Shown piece after piece: positions 22,113-31,694 of a stretch of DNA of 38,663 bases (position 1 is its first letter; each line of letters begins with the position of its first letter). The notes below the pieces were generated by a model, which saw only the letters and a list, made by a program, of their open reading frames with translations, ran no database searches and was not told the origin of the DNA. The stretch is from RGIG8700 sp964568815 (GTDB lineage Bacteria; Bacillota; Clostridia; RGIG6154), in the NCBI GenBank assembly GCA_964568815.1, contig CAZMRY010000006.1:1-38663 (forward strand), read 5' to 3'. The position numbers were made by a program, and so were the translations under genes.

Positions 22113-25100
22113 TTGGTAAAAAGAATATTAGCATTGTTAATTGCAGGGTTGATGCTTCTTCCCATGGCTGTAATGGCAGAACCTGAAAAGATTACTATTT
22201 ATGTAAGCCCTGATGGAGATGACTGTAATCAAGGAACAATTGAAAAACCTATTAAATCACTGAGAACAGCAATAAATGCTGCAAGTCAACACGCAGGAAA
22301 AAGACCTGTTGAAGTAATTTTCAGAGGTGGTCATTATAAACTCACAGATACAATTAAAATGCATGAGGGTGACTCAGGCACAGAGGAATTTCCTGTTGTT
22401 TACAAGGCGATGGAAGGTGAAACACCCTATTTTTCAGCTGCAACAGAATTTACATTATCCCAGATGGAAGTTGTAACTGATGAAAAAATTCTTGCAAGAC
22501 TTCCAAAAGAGGTAAGAGGCAAGGTAATGCAGATGGACTTAAAGAAACTTGGTATTAACTATCTGGATGAGCTTTGCGCAAACGGTTACAAGTTTGGAAA
22601 AACAGGAGATGACTATATAAGAAATATCGCATATCTTGTTGCAGACAACAGATATCAGATGTTATCCCAATGGCCTAATGGTGACTATAATTATGACCAT
22701 TATGTAGGTATAATAAAAAACGGTTCAACTTCTTACTTAAGTAATGATGGCGGAATTTTTGAATATGAAGGCTCGCACCCTGACAGGTGGGAAACAGCAG
22801 ATGATATGTATATCGCAAGCTTTTGCGGATATGATTTCAGACTTGAATATTCAAGAATTAAGAACATAGACAAGGAATTAAGAAGAATAACTCTTGCAAA
22901 CGGAACCTCCTTTGGTGTAAGAAATCCAAATGGCAGATTTAAAGCAATGAATCTTCTTGAAGAAATAGATATTCCTTCCGAATGGTACCTTGACCGTAAG
23001 ACAATGATGGTTTATTACTACCCTCCTCAGTATCTTAACGAAGATTCAGTTATAGAAATTACAACAATGTTCAAAGATGCAATTCAGATGAAAGGCACAA
23101 GATGGGTCAGATTTGAAAATCTCGGTTTCAGATGCTTCGGTAATGATGCTATCTATATGGAAGGAACAGAAAATATTGAGCTTAGAGGTTGCGACTTCAG
23201 CTATATAGGAGGCAGAGCAATTGCATCTGAGCATGCAGATGTTATTGTAAGTGGAACTAAGGGAGGTTATCATATTTATAAAGAGATAACCAAAGGAATA
23301 AGAATTAAAGAGTGTAACTTTAAATATATAGGCTTTAATGCAATATCTCTCAATGCAGGTAATGAAGTTACCCTTGAAAATTATCCTACCGAAATAAGCA
23401 ATTGTGTATTTTATAAGTGTAATACAGGACCATCTGCTTCAGTTATAACCGGTTACGGAATAGGAACTGAAATCAAAAATAATTCAATTCATAATGCTCA
23501 ACATCATGCACTTGGTTACGGAAGACATAATGTTAAAGTCCAATATAACGATATTTATAATGTACTTCATGATGTTATGGATGCAGGTGCTGTATATCTT
23601 GGCAGAGTATGGAACTTTTGCGGTAATGAAATATCTTATAATCTTATTTACGATTACGAGGCTAAAACACCCGGACTTCATCAGTATGTTTATGGAATTT
23701 ACCTTGATGACACTTTATCGGGACAAACAGTTCACCACAACATACTCCACGACGGAGGCAGTGGTATCTTAGTTGGTGGCGGTGCTGCAAACAATGTTCA
23801 TGATAATATTGTTGTTGATATGTCGCTTAATACTTTAATGTATGACGCAAGAGGTGAAACATGGGACGATACAATGTGGGCAGGTCTCAAAAAGAATGCT
23901 GAAGGCTCATGGTTCTATAGTGCAGAATTTAAAAAGCAATATCCGTTTGTAAAGGAAATAGTTGATAATTTTACATATATAAATCCAAAATCAGGAAATG
24001 TTCAGCTTCATCCCGGACTTAGTGTTGTAAAGGATAATGTTACAAACGGAGTTATGTCCATTGAAAAATCTGTTTATGAATATTCAACTGTTGAAAACAA
24101 TGTGGATAAGGTTGATAAAAGTATATTTGTTAATCCAGAGAAAAATGATTACAGAATAAGAAGTGACAGCGAGTTTGCTAAAAATCATCCTAATGCTCTC
24201 ACAGAAAAGAATTTCTCTTATGATATGATTGGACCTTTTGTAAATGAATTCAGAGACAGCGTTTATGTTTCAGACGAAAAGGGCAGACAGTTCAGCAAAC
24301 TTTATCCCACAGACAATCAGGCGGGAGTTGATCCTCAGGAAACCTCATTCCATTGGGATTTTGCTGATGACGCTGATGATTATCTTATTACCATAGCTAA
24401 GGATAAGGAATTTACTGATATTGTATTAGAAGAAAGAGTACATAGAAACTTCATTGAAGTTAATCAGCTTCTTGAGATTAACACTGATTATTATTGGAAG
24501 GTAAGAGCCATAAACACCTCCGATAAAAACTATATGGAGTGGGATTCGGATGATGCTCCCTTTATGTTCACAACCTCTCCTTATGCTAAATTAAACAAGG
24601 ATGCTTTGGAAGGTGCAGTTATTAATGCAAGATCAACTGTCGGAAAAATTGTTGAAGGTACAGAATCAGGTACATTTAAAGAGGGTGCTAAAGAAGGTCT
24701 TGAAAAAATAGTTAAAGAAGCTGAAAAAGTTCTTACGTATGAAGATTGGGAAGCAACCCAGGATATTATTGACAAGGAAACGGAAAAGGTTCTTCAAGGA
24801 ATTCAGGAGGTAGGAACAAAGCTTAATATTGTTTATGAAAACATCGACTTTATGGTAAACAACGGAGTTGATGGCTGGCTTGTTAATGATGATAAGTTTA
24901 GTCCTGTTTATAATGGTGAGGAAGTAATACTTGGTAACCCGTCAAGTCTTGGTACAGACAGTAACCCTGTATACACATCGAAAATTATGCCCGATATGAA
25001 CAATGTTATTTGCTTTAAAATGAAATTTGACTATAACGGAAATGACAACGCTTGGCTCGGTCTGGCACACAGACAACAAAAGGTTGACTATCTCTGGACT

Positions 25101-26924
25101 GATATTGGTTTCTCTCTTGTAATTAAAAAGGATGTAATCGAGCTTCAGCAAAGACCGAATGTTGGTATTGTTAAAACAATTGATAATACTTGTGTTCCTA
25201 ATGATGAGTGGGTTGATGTTGAATTTGGTGCTATAAACACACCGTTTGGCACAAGATTCCTTTTCAAAGTAAATGAAGAGACGATTTTTGATGAAATTCT
25301 TTCAACAGGATTAATTGACACAAAGGGTTACTTTACAATTATGCTTCCTGCAAAGGATACAACCGTTACAATTAAAAATGATGCTGATATAGAGGCAATT
25401 TCAAACAGAACAGATTTAAGCGGTGTTGTTGAAAAGAAAGCACCTCAGTTGGTGGGAATGAACAATTTCTTTGAAAATTCAGAGGCAATGAATATTGTGG
25501 GCGACAATGCAACTCTTGAAAATAATGAGCTTGTTATAAAAAATGAGGGAATCGAAAATAATCCTCCTGTTTTAACAAAAAATGTTACTTTGCCGAAAAA
25601 TAATATTTATGAAATGCAGGTTTGTGCAGATCCGGGCGATGGTATTCAGGCAGTCAGCCTGAGAAATCAGGCTGTAACAGAGCCTGATATTAAAAAGGTT
25701 GATAACTATACCATTCAGTTTACGGGAAATAAGATTAAACTTGTCAGATATAGTACAAAAGGCGAAGAAATATTGTCAATTAAAGAAAATGACGGAATAT
25801 ATACCCCAGGCAAATTCTTTGATTTGAGATGTGGTGTTCTTGATACAAACAGTAAAGGAAACAGAGTTATTGTATATATTGACGGAGAGTTAATATTTGA
25901 TTTTTATGACTCAAACTTAAACACAAATGCAGGTGGTGTTGGTTTCTACAACTTAAGTGCAGGAACAGAGTTTAAAATCAAGGGAGTAAGCTCTGAAGGA
26001 GATTTTGTTATCGACGATATTGCAAACGGCGTATATGTTGCAGACGGAGAGGTAGTTCAGGCTTCAAATGGCGACAGGTTCATTCAGAAAGCAGGAACAT
26101 GGACTACAGGAAATATCGGAGCAAACGGCAAGAATTTAATGGTGGGTGAGGGTGAAAATCCTTATCTTGATTTCAATGCTCCTACAGACCCCGGTTTCTA
26201 TAAGATATATGCCTGGGTTGGAAAAGCTGAAGATGGAGATAAAAATGTTGAAATCTCTACTGTTTGTTTAGAGGGTATTGATAATAATTCCTTTGTTATT
26301 GACTGCTCAGAGGGAAATGCCGGATGGGAATACATCGGTACAGTTTGTCAGGCAAAAGCAGGTTCTAATGTTTTAGGTTCGGTTAAAGGCTCAGGTCAGG
26401 GTAAGGTTTATATAGGTGGATTTAAGTTTATCACAACTGATGAAGAAACCTTTAATGCTTCAAGACTTTATTCAAAGGATAACAAAGTTACTGTTTTAAG
26501 ACAAGGAAACAGAACGGCATTTATCAATGGCAACGAATATCTTCTTTCAACTGCTCCTGTTGAGGTTAACAACAGAACATTAGTACCTATAAGATTTATT
26601 TCAGAAGCTATTGGTGCAAAGGTTAGCTGGGATAATAACACAAGCAGTGCAACCATTGTTTCAGGCAGTGATACGATTGTTATCAAGCAGGATTCAACAA
26701 GTTATACCGTTAATGGTGTAAGCAAGACAATGGACCAGCCTGCAACACTTATCAACAACAGAATTTTAGTGCCCATCAGAATCATTTCTGAGGAACTTAA
26801 AAAATCAGTTTATTGGGATGACTCCGGGAAGAATACAATTATTATTTCAGACAGAGAATTTATAACAGATGAACTTCTTCCTAATGTTACAAGTATGAGC
26901 AAGATGTTCAAAGACATCGAATAA
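22113..26924 (+). CDS. Giant secreted beta-helix protein with C-terminal stalk domain
   Basis: A 1603-residue secreted protein. Start is TTG 22113, with AAGGAG nine bases upstream; the longer frame lacks a site and would hide the signal peptide. Residues 1-22 are a signal peptide. The helix region (~25-720) begins IYVSPDGDDCNQGT and carries DAGAVYL near residue 490 and YLDD near 532, like its neighbour at 15466, so GH141-like. Then an FN3-like domain (DYYWKVRAIN), two or more ConA-like beta-sandwiches (~900-1440), and a copper-amine-oxidase-N-like stalk domain (~1460-1590: NNRTLVPIRFISEAIG twice). The stalk domain probably fixes it in the cell wall region. Confidence 0.8.
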   Translation: MVKRILALLIAGLMLLPMAVMAEPEKITIYVSPDGDDCNQGTIEKPIKSLRTAINAASQHAGKRPVEVIFRGGHYKLTDTIKMHEGDSGTEEFPVVYKAMEGETPYFSAATEFTLSQMEVVTDEKILARLPKEVRGKVMQMDLKKLGINYLDELCANGYKFGKTGDDYIRNIAYLVADNRYQMLSQWPNGDYNYDHYVGIIKNGSTSYLSNDGGIFEYEGSHPDRWETADDMYIASFCGYDFRLEYSRIKNIDKELRRITLANGTSFGVRNPNGRFKAMNLLEEIDIPSEWYLDRKTMMVYYYPPQYLNEDSVIEITTMFKDAIQMKGTRWVRFENLGFRCFGNDAIYMEGTENIELRGCDFSYIGGRAIASEHADVIVSGTKGGYHIYKEITKGIRIKECNFKYIGFNAISLNAGNEVTLENYPTEISNCVFYKCNTGPSASVITGYGIGTEIKNNSIHNAQHHALGYGRHNVKVQYNDIYNVLHDVMDAGAVYLGRVWNFCGNEISYNLIYDYEAKTPGLHQYVYGIYLDDTLSGQTVHHNILHDGGSGILVGGGAANNVHDNIVVDMSLNTLMYDARGETWDDTMWAGLKKNAEGSWFYSAEFKKQYPFVKEIVDNFTYINPKSGNVQLHPGLSVVKDNVTNGVMSIEKSVYEYSTVENNVDKVDKSIFVNPEKNDYRIRSDSEFAKNHPNALTEKNFSYDMIGPFVNEFRDSVYVSDEKGRQFSKLYPTDNQAGVDPQETSFHWDFADDADDYLITIAKDKEFTDIVLEERVHRNFIEVNQLLEINTDYYWKVRAINTSDKNYMEWDSDDAPFMFTTSPYAKLNKDALEGAVINARSTVGKIVEGTESGTFKEGAKEGLEKIVKEAEKVLTYEDWEATQDIIDKETEKVLQGIQEVGTKLNIVYENIDFMVNNGVDGWLVNDDKFSPVYNGEEVILGNPSSLGTDSNPVYTSKIMPDMNNVICFKMKFDYNGNDNAWLGLAHRQQKVDYLWTDIGFSLVIKKDVIELQQRPNVGIVKTIDNTCVPNDEWVDVEFGAINTPFGTRFLFKVNEETIFDEILSTGLIDTKGYFTIMLPAKDTTVTIKNDADIEAISNRTDLSGVVEKKAPQLVGMNNFFENSEAMNIVGDNATLENNELVIKNEGIENNPPVLTKNVTLPKNNIYEMQVCADPGDGIQAVSLRNQAVTEPDIKKVDNYTIQFTGNKIKLVRYSTKGEEILSIKENDGIYTPGKFFDLRCGVLDTNSKGNRVIVYIDGELIFDFYDSNLNTNAGGVGFYNLSAGTEFKIKGVSSEGDFVIDDIANGVYVADGEVVQASNGDRFIQKAGTWTTGNIGANGKNLMVGEGENPYLDFNAPTDPGFYKIYAWVGKAEDGDKNVEISTVCLEGIDNNSFVIDCSEGNAGWEYIGTVCQAKAGSNVLGSVKGSGQGKVYIGGFKFITTDEETFNASRLYSKDNKVTVLRQGNRTAFINGNEYLLSTAPVEVNNRTLVPIRFISEAIGAKVSWDNNTSSATIVSGSDTIVIKQDSTSYTVNGVSKTMDQPATLINNRILVPIRIISEELKKSVYWDDSGKNTIIISDREFITDELLPNVTSMSKMFKDIE

Positions 26925-26936
26925 AGGAGAGTTAAT

Positions 26937-29900
26937 ATGAAAAACACTATTTCAAAAATATGTGCAATGTTCTTAATTGTTTCTATGGTGTTAGCTACCA
27001 TAGGAACAGTGACCTTTGCCATTAATCCTGAAACAGTTACGGTTTATGCAGATAATACAATGATTGAACTCACTTTTGACGATTTAACAGGGATTGAGCA
27101 GAGCAGTGTTTTGTCTGCCATAACCCTTAAAAACATCGCAACAGATGATATTATCGCTTTAACGGGGGCTGTAATCGACGGAAACAGAGCTCTGATAACA
27201 CCTGCTGAAGAGCTTGAATCTGGTGTGGTGTACGGTGTTTCTGTTGATACCTCTTTCGGACTTACATCAACATTTACAGAAATGTTCAAAATCAGTGAGC
27301 TTGTAAATACTGATAAAACAGGTTGGAAGATAAGCATAACACCAACAACAAATCCGCTTTATGATGAAAATGCTGATTTTACTCAGATGCGTACAAGTAC
27401 CAGCTCAGCAAGTCCGCTGTATATTGATATAACAAATAATATTTTGTATATACATGCAGACAAAGATAATGGCGTTGTTGTTAATGAAAGAACAGGTCTT
27501 TGGGATTTAGAAAGATATTCTGTTGAATTTGACATCAGAAGATATGGAAAACCATACAGACAGTTTGATATTCATTATAATGTGCAAACCGAAGACGGAA
27601 AAAATACCAATCTTGTAACAGGTACGGAAAACTATTTGAGATACCAGGGCAATTCAATTGGCTGGTCGTTAATCGGATGGGCGAATGCTCAGGCAGGATG
27701 TTTTCCTTATGCAGATAATGCAGGTACAAATGTAACAAGAAGTATTTTTGCAGGAGGTTGGGCGTGGAAAAACCCAACAGCTTCATGGACATATGGCACA
27801 CACACCAAAGCTGCGGCTCCGATACCTGTACCAAATCTTTATGTTCAGTCAAATATGTATAGTATTGATGTAACTATGGGAACAGGAAGCGATTGGGATG
27901 CAAGTGATCCATTCACAGAAACTATAACAGGTGTTTCACCAACTGATGCTTTTACAACCCTTAAAATCTCTAAAAACGGAACAGATGCAGATTTGTTTGA
28001 AAAAACTGTATCAGACTTAGTTTTGAGAGATACGATGAATAAAGAAAAAGCATTGGCAAACGGATTTGCCGAAAGTGACTGGAGAACAAGTACAAAGGGT
28101 GCGTTTGCATTGGAATTTCAGGGAAGTTATAACGCTGCAAAAGAAGATAAATATTCTCCTGTAGCCCTTAGAAGTGTAAGGATTACGAAGTATGAAAAGG
28201 TTGAACCTTATGTTGTTGAAAATATTGCAGCCGATGAAAAACAAGTTATAATAACCTTTAAAAATGATATGACAGATGCATCAAAAGCAGTTGTAGCAGA
28301 AAATATTGAAATCTATCATAATTCTGTTGCACCTGAAAACAAAGTTGCAGTTCTTATTGATGAAATTACAATTAGTGGTAATACAATTGTTATTACAAAG
28401 AAGAATTACGCAGAAAAATTAATTGCAAATGATAATTACATTATAAATATTAAGAAAAATTTGTTGAATTCAATGGAGGATTATCAGCAATCTACAGTTG
28501 TATCTCAGGTTGAAAGACTTGTAATCAGACAGATTGAAAATGGTGATAAGGATGTTACTGTAATTTTTGAAAATGATATGTCGCCATATAATAACTCAGA
28601 TATATTCAAAGGGGTACAAGTCGAAAAAGATGGCATAATACAGTCTTATCAGCAGTCGAATGTTACGGTTAACGGTAATGTTGTTAATATTGTAATGGAT
28701 AACAATTTTATACTTGGTGCTACATATACATTAATTCTTAAGAAAGAGTTTTCTTATGCAGCAGAGGATGCAAAGTATGATTTTGATATTGCTGCACTTA
28801 AAATTGAGGAAATATATGCAGATACCGGGATTGTTGAGATTGACTTTAACGCAGATCTGACACCTATTGCAACTAAACAAGATGCAGAAGAAAACATTTT
28901 TGTTGCAGATGCAGACGGTAAAGCAATTAAAGGTGAATTTGTAATCAAAAAGGATGTTGTTGAATTTAATCCGACAGAAAAAATTAATGTAAATACCTCA
29001 TATTATTTAACAATAGACAAAGCGTTTGCAGATGTAGGAAAAACTATTTATAAAGAAATTAAGGTTGTTCCCGTAATTGATACAACAAAAGAAGAATATA
29101 ATCCTTTTGCAAAAGATTTCAAAAAATTCGGATGGTGGGGAAGAGAATCGACAAAACAAAGCTTTGATTCAACTACACATACTTTTTATTTTGGATTAGA
29201 AACAAAGGCTGTTGTCGGTGCTTATACTCAAAATCTCAGAAAATATAAAAGATATACTGTAGATTTTAAATCCAAATACTATACAGACAGCAAAGCCACC
29301 GTAAATGCTCCTATAGGATATTATATTAATATGACAGATGCTTTCCCGTTCTATGAACAAGAAAGGGTGGACTATGTTCAAAATCCTCCATATTCAGTTC
29401 TTGTAGACGGAAAACTTGCAATGGGTTGGTCAACTGTATATAATGTTGACGGAAGTGCAAGCGATATTAAAGAAAATATTGTTTCTCCGCAATATAAAGG
29501 AGAAGGAATGTCTGTTTTAATTGAAGGAAATAGTGTTGCACAAACTTCGGCTCAGGTTACAGGTTGGAAATATGAAAATGATGCAATTACAGGTGATGAC
29601 AATACACCTTTTAAAGAATATACAATCAGAAAAAATATGGCGGAGGGTAAGTTCTACGAAAATCAAATTCTTAAATCTACAATTAATAAAGAACACGAAA
29701 CATTAAAGAATGCAAAAATGCTTGTTAAAACTGCGGATAATTGTGTTGTTGGAAAGACCGATACAGGTTTTGATTTAACTAATGCAATAAATAAGAATGT
29801 AAGTGTATGGGATAACACCATCAAGGCATATGAATATCAGTGGTCTGGAGAGAAAATGGCAACTGTTCCCATAACCACTACAGGTGGTCTTGAATACGGT

Positions 29901-31694
29901 GAATTTGCAATTGGTGCTCCTACTGTAAAGACTCACGGAGATATAGGCGAAACAATATCTGTACTTGCAATAAGAGATTTAGTTGTAACAATACCTGAAG
30001 TAAAAGATGTGTCTTTTGATGTTGTTAAGCTTATAAGCAACAATGAAACAATAAGCGAAAGCGGTTTGAGCGGTACTGCAATAATTGCTAACTGCAATCA
30101 GTTTTCTGATAAGTTTGCAAAGGCTTATATTGCAGCATATAAAGACGGAGCAATTGTTAATATAACACCTATTGATACAACAGATAATAAATATTCAGCA
30201 GGACAAATTATTAAAGTAAATTATGGTCCATTTGATGCAGACAGCACAGCTGTTATTGTTATAGACAGTAACACAGTCGAAAAATGCAACGGTACAGTAA
30301 TTACAAGTATGGCAGTTTCAGATCTGACGACAGGGAAGATAGAAGTGTCAGGAACTGTTAAAAAGCACGCAGAGAAGAGAAATGTTATTATCTTTATCAA
30401 AAAAGGTGAAGCCGATAAATACATATTGACAGTTCCTGTTCCTGAAGATGCGGAAAGCTTTAATGCAACCATAAACTATAAGGATGATATATCAACAGAA
30501 GCTTATATGCTTGATATAGCAATTCCAAGCTTTATTGGAAACGAAGGACTAAAATTCTATGATGCTTACGATTATTGGTATGCTAATAATGCACAGGTGA
30601 ATAGTTATTTAGCATCTCCTGATGAAAAATACGAAAGCATATTAAAATATGCACAATCTCTTGGAGTTGATATTTCAAGGGCAAAAACAGAAAGTGATGA
30701 TTTTAAAGAAATAATCGAAGTATATGCAAAAGAGTTTATGAATGTTTCTATGACCAAAGAAGAAGCAAACGATGTTATAAAAACTGCGTTTGCAAGAGCA
30801 AGCTTAATTAACGATATAAAGGATGAAGCTCTTACGGTTGATAGAGTAAACGGAGTTTTAATGCAGTATGAAGAAACTGCTAAGCTTGACTTAACAGCAT
30901 ATAAGGCACTTGGAGATGCAAAAACAAAAGTATGCAATAAGTTTATTAAAGCAGATTATGAAGCAAAAGGTTATGCACAATTTGTGAACGATTTCAACAG
31001 TGCAGTAATAGAAGCAAAGACACCTGTTGGAAGTGGCGTTGTCGGTGGTGGCGGCGGAGCTGGTGCAGTTACACCAATTAGTGGCGGTGTCGGCGGTGGC
31101 GGATATATCGAAGAAGAAGAAAAGCCGAGTGCAACCATAATTGACAACGACGATTTATTCACCGACATTGAAGATTTTGAATGGGCGAAGAATGCGATTA
31201 GCAATCTTTCAAAGAGAGGAATAATTGCAGGAATTGGAGATGGCAAGTTTAATCCATCAGGAAATGTAACAAGAGAACAAATGGTAAAAATGCTTGTTGT
31301 TGCTTTCGACCTTTTCGATTCATCAGCAGAAGTTGACTTTGACGATGTATCAAAGTCTGACTGGTCATACAAATACATAGCATCAGCAAAAAAAGCAGGA
31401 CTTGTTAATGGAATAAGTGAAAAAGAGTTCGGATTAGGAAAAGAAATAACAAGAGAAGATGCTGCAGTAATGCTTTACAGAGCAGCTGTATCAACAGGAA
31501 GAGAATTTACGAACAAAGAAGCAGATTTTGCAGATTATAGCTTAATAAGTGAATATGCAAAAGAAGCAGTGGAGTATATGTCAGGGGCAAAAGTAATCAA
31601 CGGCTTTGAAGATAAAACCTTTAGACCACAGGCATTGGCAAACAGAGCACAAGCAGCAATGCTTGTATATGCTTTAACAGGAGGAAACAAATAA
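26937..31694 (+). CDS. S-layer-anchored protein with unknown modules and three SLH domains
   Basis: A 1585-residue surface protein. Signal peptide 1-28 (…VTFA). An Ig-like domain (~30-125), module A (~128-415, near-identical to the gene at 19122), three Ig-like domains (~420-720), module B-like (~725-1020), further beta and helical parts, a Gly-rich linker (~1360-1385) and three SLH domains (~1404-1585: DIEDFEWAKNAIS, GDGKFNPSGNVTREQM, and so on). SLH domains bind cell-wall polymers. It thus displays a module-A/B pair at the surface. Start ATG 26937 follows AAAGGAGAG; its last base overlaps the start of the next gene. Substrate unknown. Confidence 0.85.
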   Translation: MKNTISKICAMFLIVSMVLATIGTVTFAINPETVTVYADNTMIELTFDDLTGIEQSSVLSAITLKNIATDDIIALTGAVIDGNRALITPAEELESGVVYGVSVDTSFGLTSTFTEMFKISELVNTDKTGWKISITPTTNPLYDENADFTQMRTSTSSASPLYIDITNNILYIHADKDNGVVVNERTGLWDLERYSVEFDIRRYGKPYRQFDIHYNVQTEDGKNTNLVTGTENYLRYQGNSIGWSLIGWANAQAGCFPYADNAGTNVTRSIFAGGWAWKNPTASWTYGTHTKAAAPIPVPNLYVQSNMYSIDVTMGTGSDWDASDPFTETITGVSPTDAFTTLKISKNGTDADLFEKTVSDLVLRDTMNKEKALANGFAESDWRTSTKGAFALEFQGSYNAAKEDKYSPVALRSVRITKYEKVEPYVVENIAADEKQVIITFKNDMTDASKAVVAENIEIYHNSVAPENKVAVLIDEITISGNTIVITKKNYAEKLIANDNYIINIKKNLLNSMEDYQQSTVVSQVERLVIRQIENGDKDVTVIFENDMSPYNNSDIFKGVQVEKDGIIQSYQQSNVTVNGNVVNIVMDNNFILGATYTLILKKEFSYAAEDAKYDFDIAALKIEEIYADTGIVEIDFNADLTPIATKQDAEENIFVADADGKAIKGEFVIKKDVVEFNPTEKINVNTSYYLTIDKAFADVGKTIYKEIKVVPVIDTTKEEYNPFAKDFKKFGWWGRESTKQSFDSTTHTFYFGLETKAVVGAYTQNLRKYKRYTVDFKSKYYTDSKATVNAPIGYYINMTDAFPFYEQERVDYVQNPPYSVLVDGKLAMGWSTVYNVDGSASDIKENIVSPQYKGEGMSVLIEGNSVAQTSAQVTGWKYENDAITGDDNTPFKEYTIRKNMAEGKFYENQILKSTINKEHETLKNAKMLVKTADNCVVGKTDTGFDLTNAINKNVSVWDNTIKAYEYQWSGEKMATVPITTTGGLEYGEFAIGAPTVKTHGDIGETISVLAIRDLVVTIPEVKDVSFDVVKLISNNETISESGLSGTAIIANCNQFSDKFAKAYIAAYKDGAIVNITPIDTTDNKYSAGQIIKVNYGPFDADSTAVIVIDSNTVEKCNGTVITSMAVSDLTTGKIEVSGTVKKHAEKRNVIIFIKKGEADKYILTVPVPEDAESFNATINYKDDISTEAYMLDIAIPSFIGNEGLKFYDAYDYWYANNAQVNSYLASPDEKYESILKYAQSLGVDISRAKTESDDFKEIIEVYAKEFMNVSMTKEEANDVIKTAFARASLINDIKDEALTVDRVNGVLMQYEETAKLDLTAYKALGDAKTKVCNKFIKADYEAKGYAQFVNDFNSAVIEAKTPVGSGVVGGGGGAGAVTPISGGVGGGGYIEEEEKPSATIIDNDDLFTDIEDFEWAKNAISNLSKRGIIAGIGDGKFNPSGNVTREQMVKMLVVAFDLFDSSAEVDFDDVSKSDWSYKYIASAKKAGLVNGISEKEFGLGKEITREDAAVMLYRAAVSTGREFTNKEADFADYSLISEYAKEAVEYMSGAKVINGFEDKTFRPQALANRAQAAMLVYALTGGNK
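27318..28179 (+). repeat. Duplicated module, copy 2
   Basis: Counterpart of 19503-20379, with a few small in-frame indels. It is sharply bounded: the surrounding domains are clearly more diverged. Confidence 0.85.

Noticed and set aside
30971..31378. Pro/Thr-rich leftward frame
   Set aside because: Reverse image of the Gly-rich linker and SLH region.
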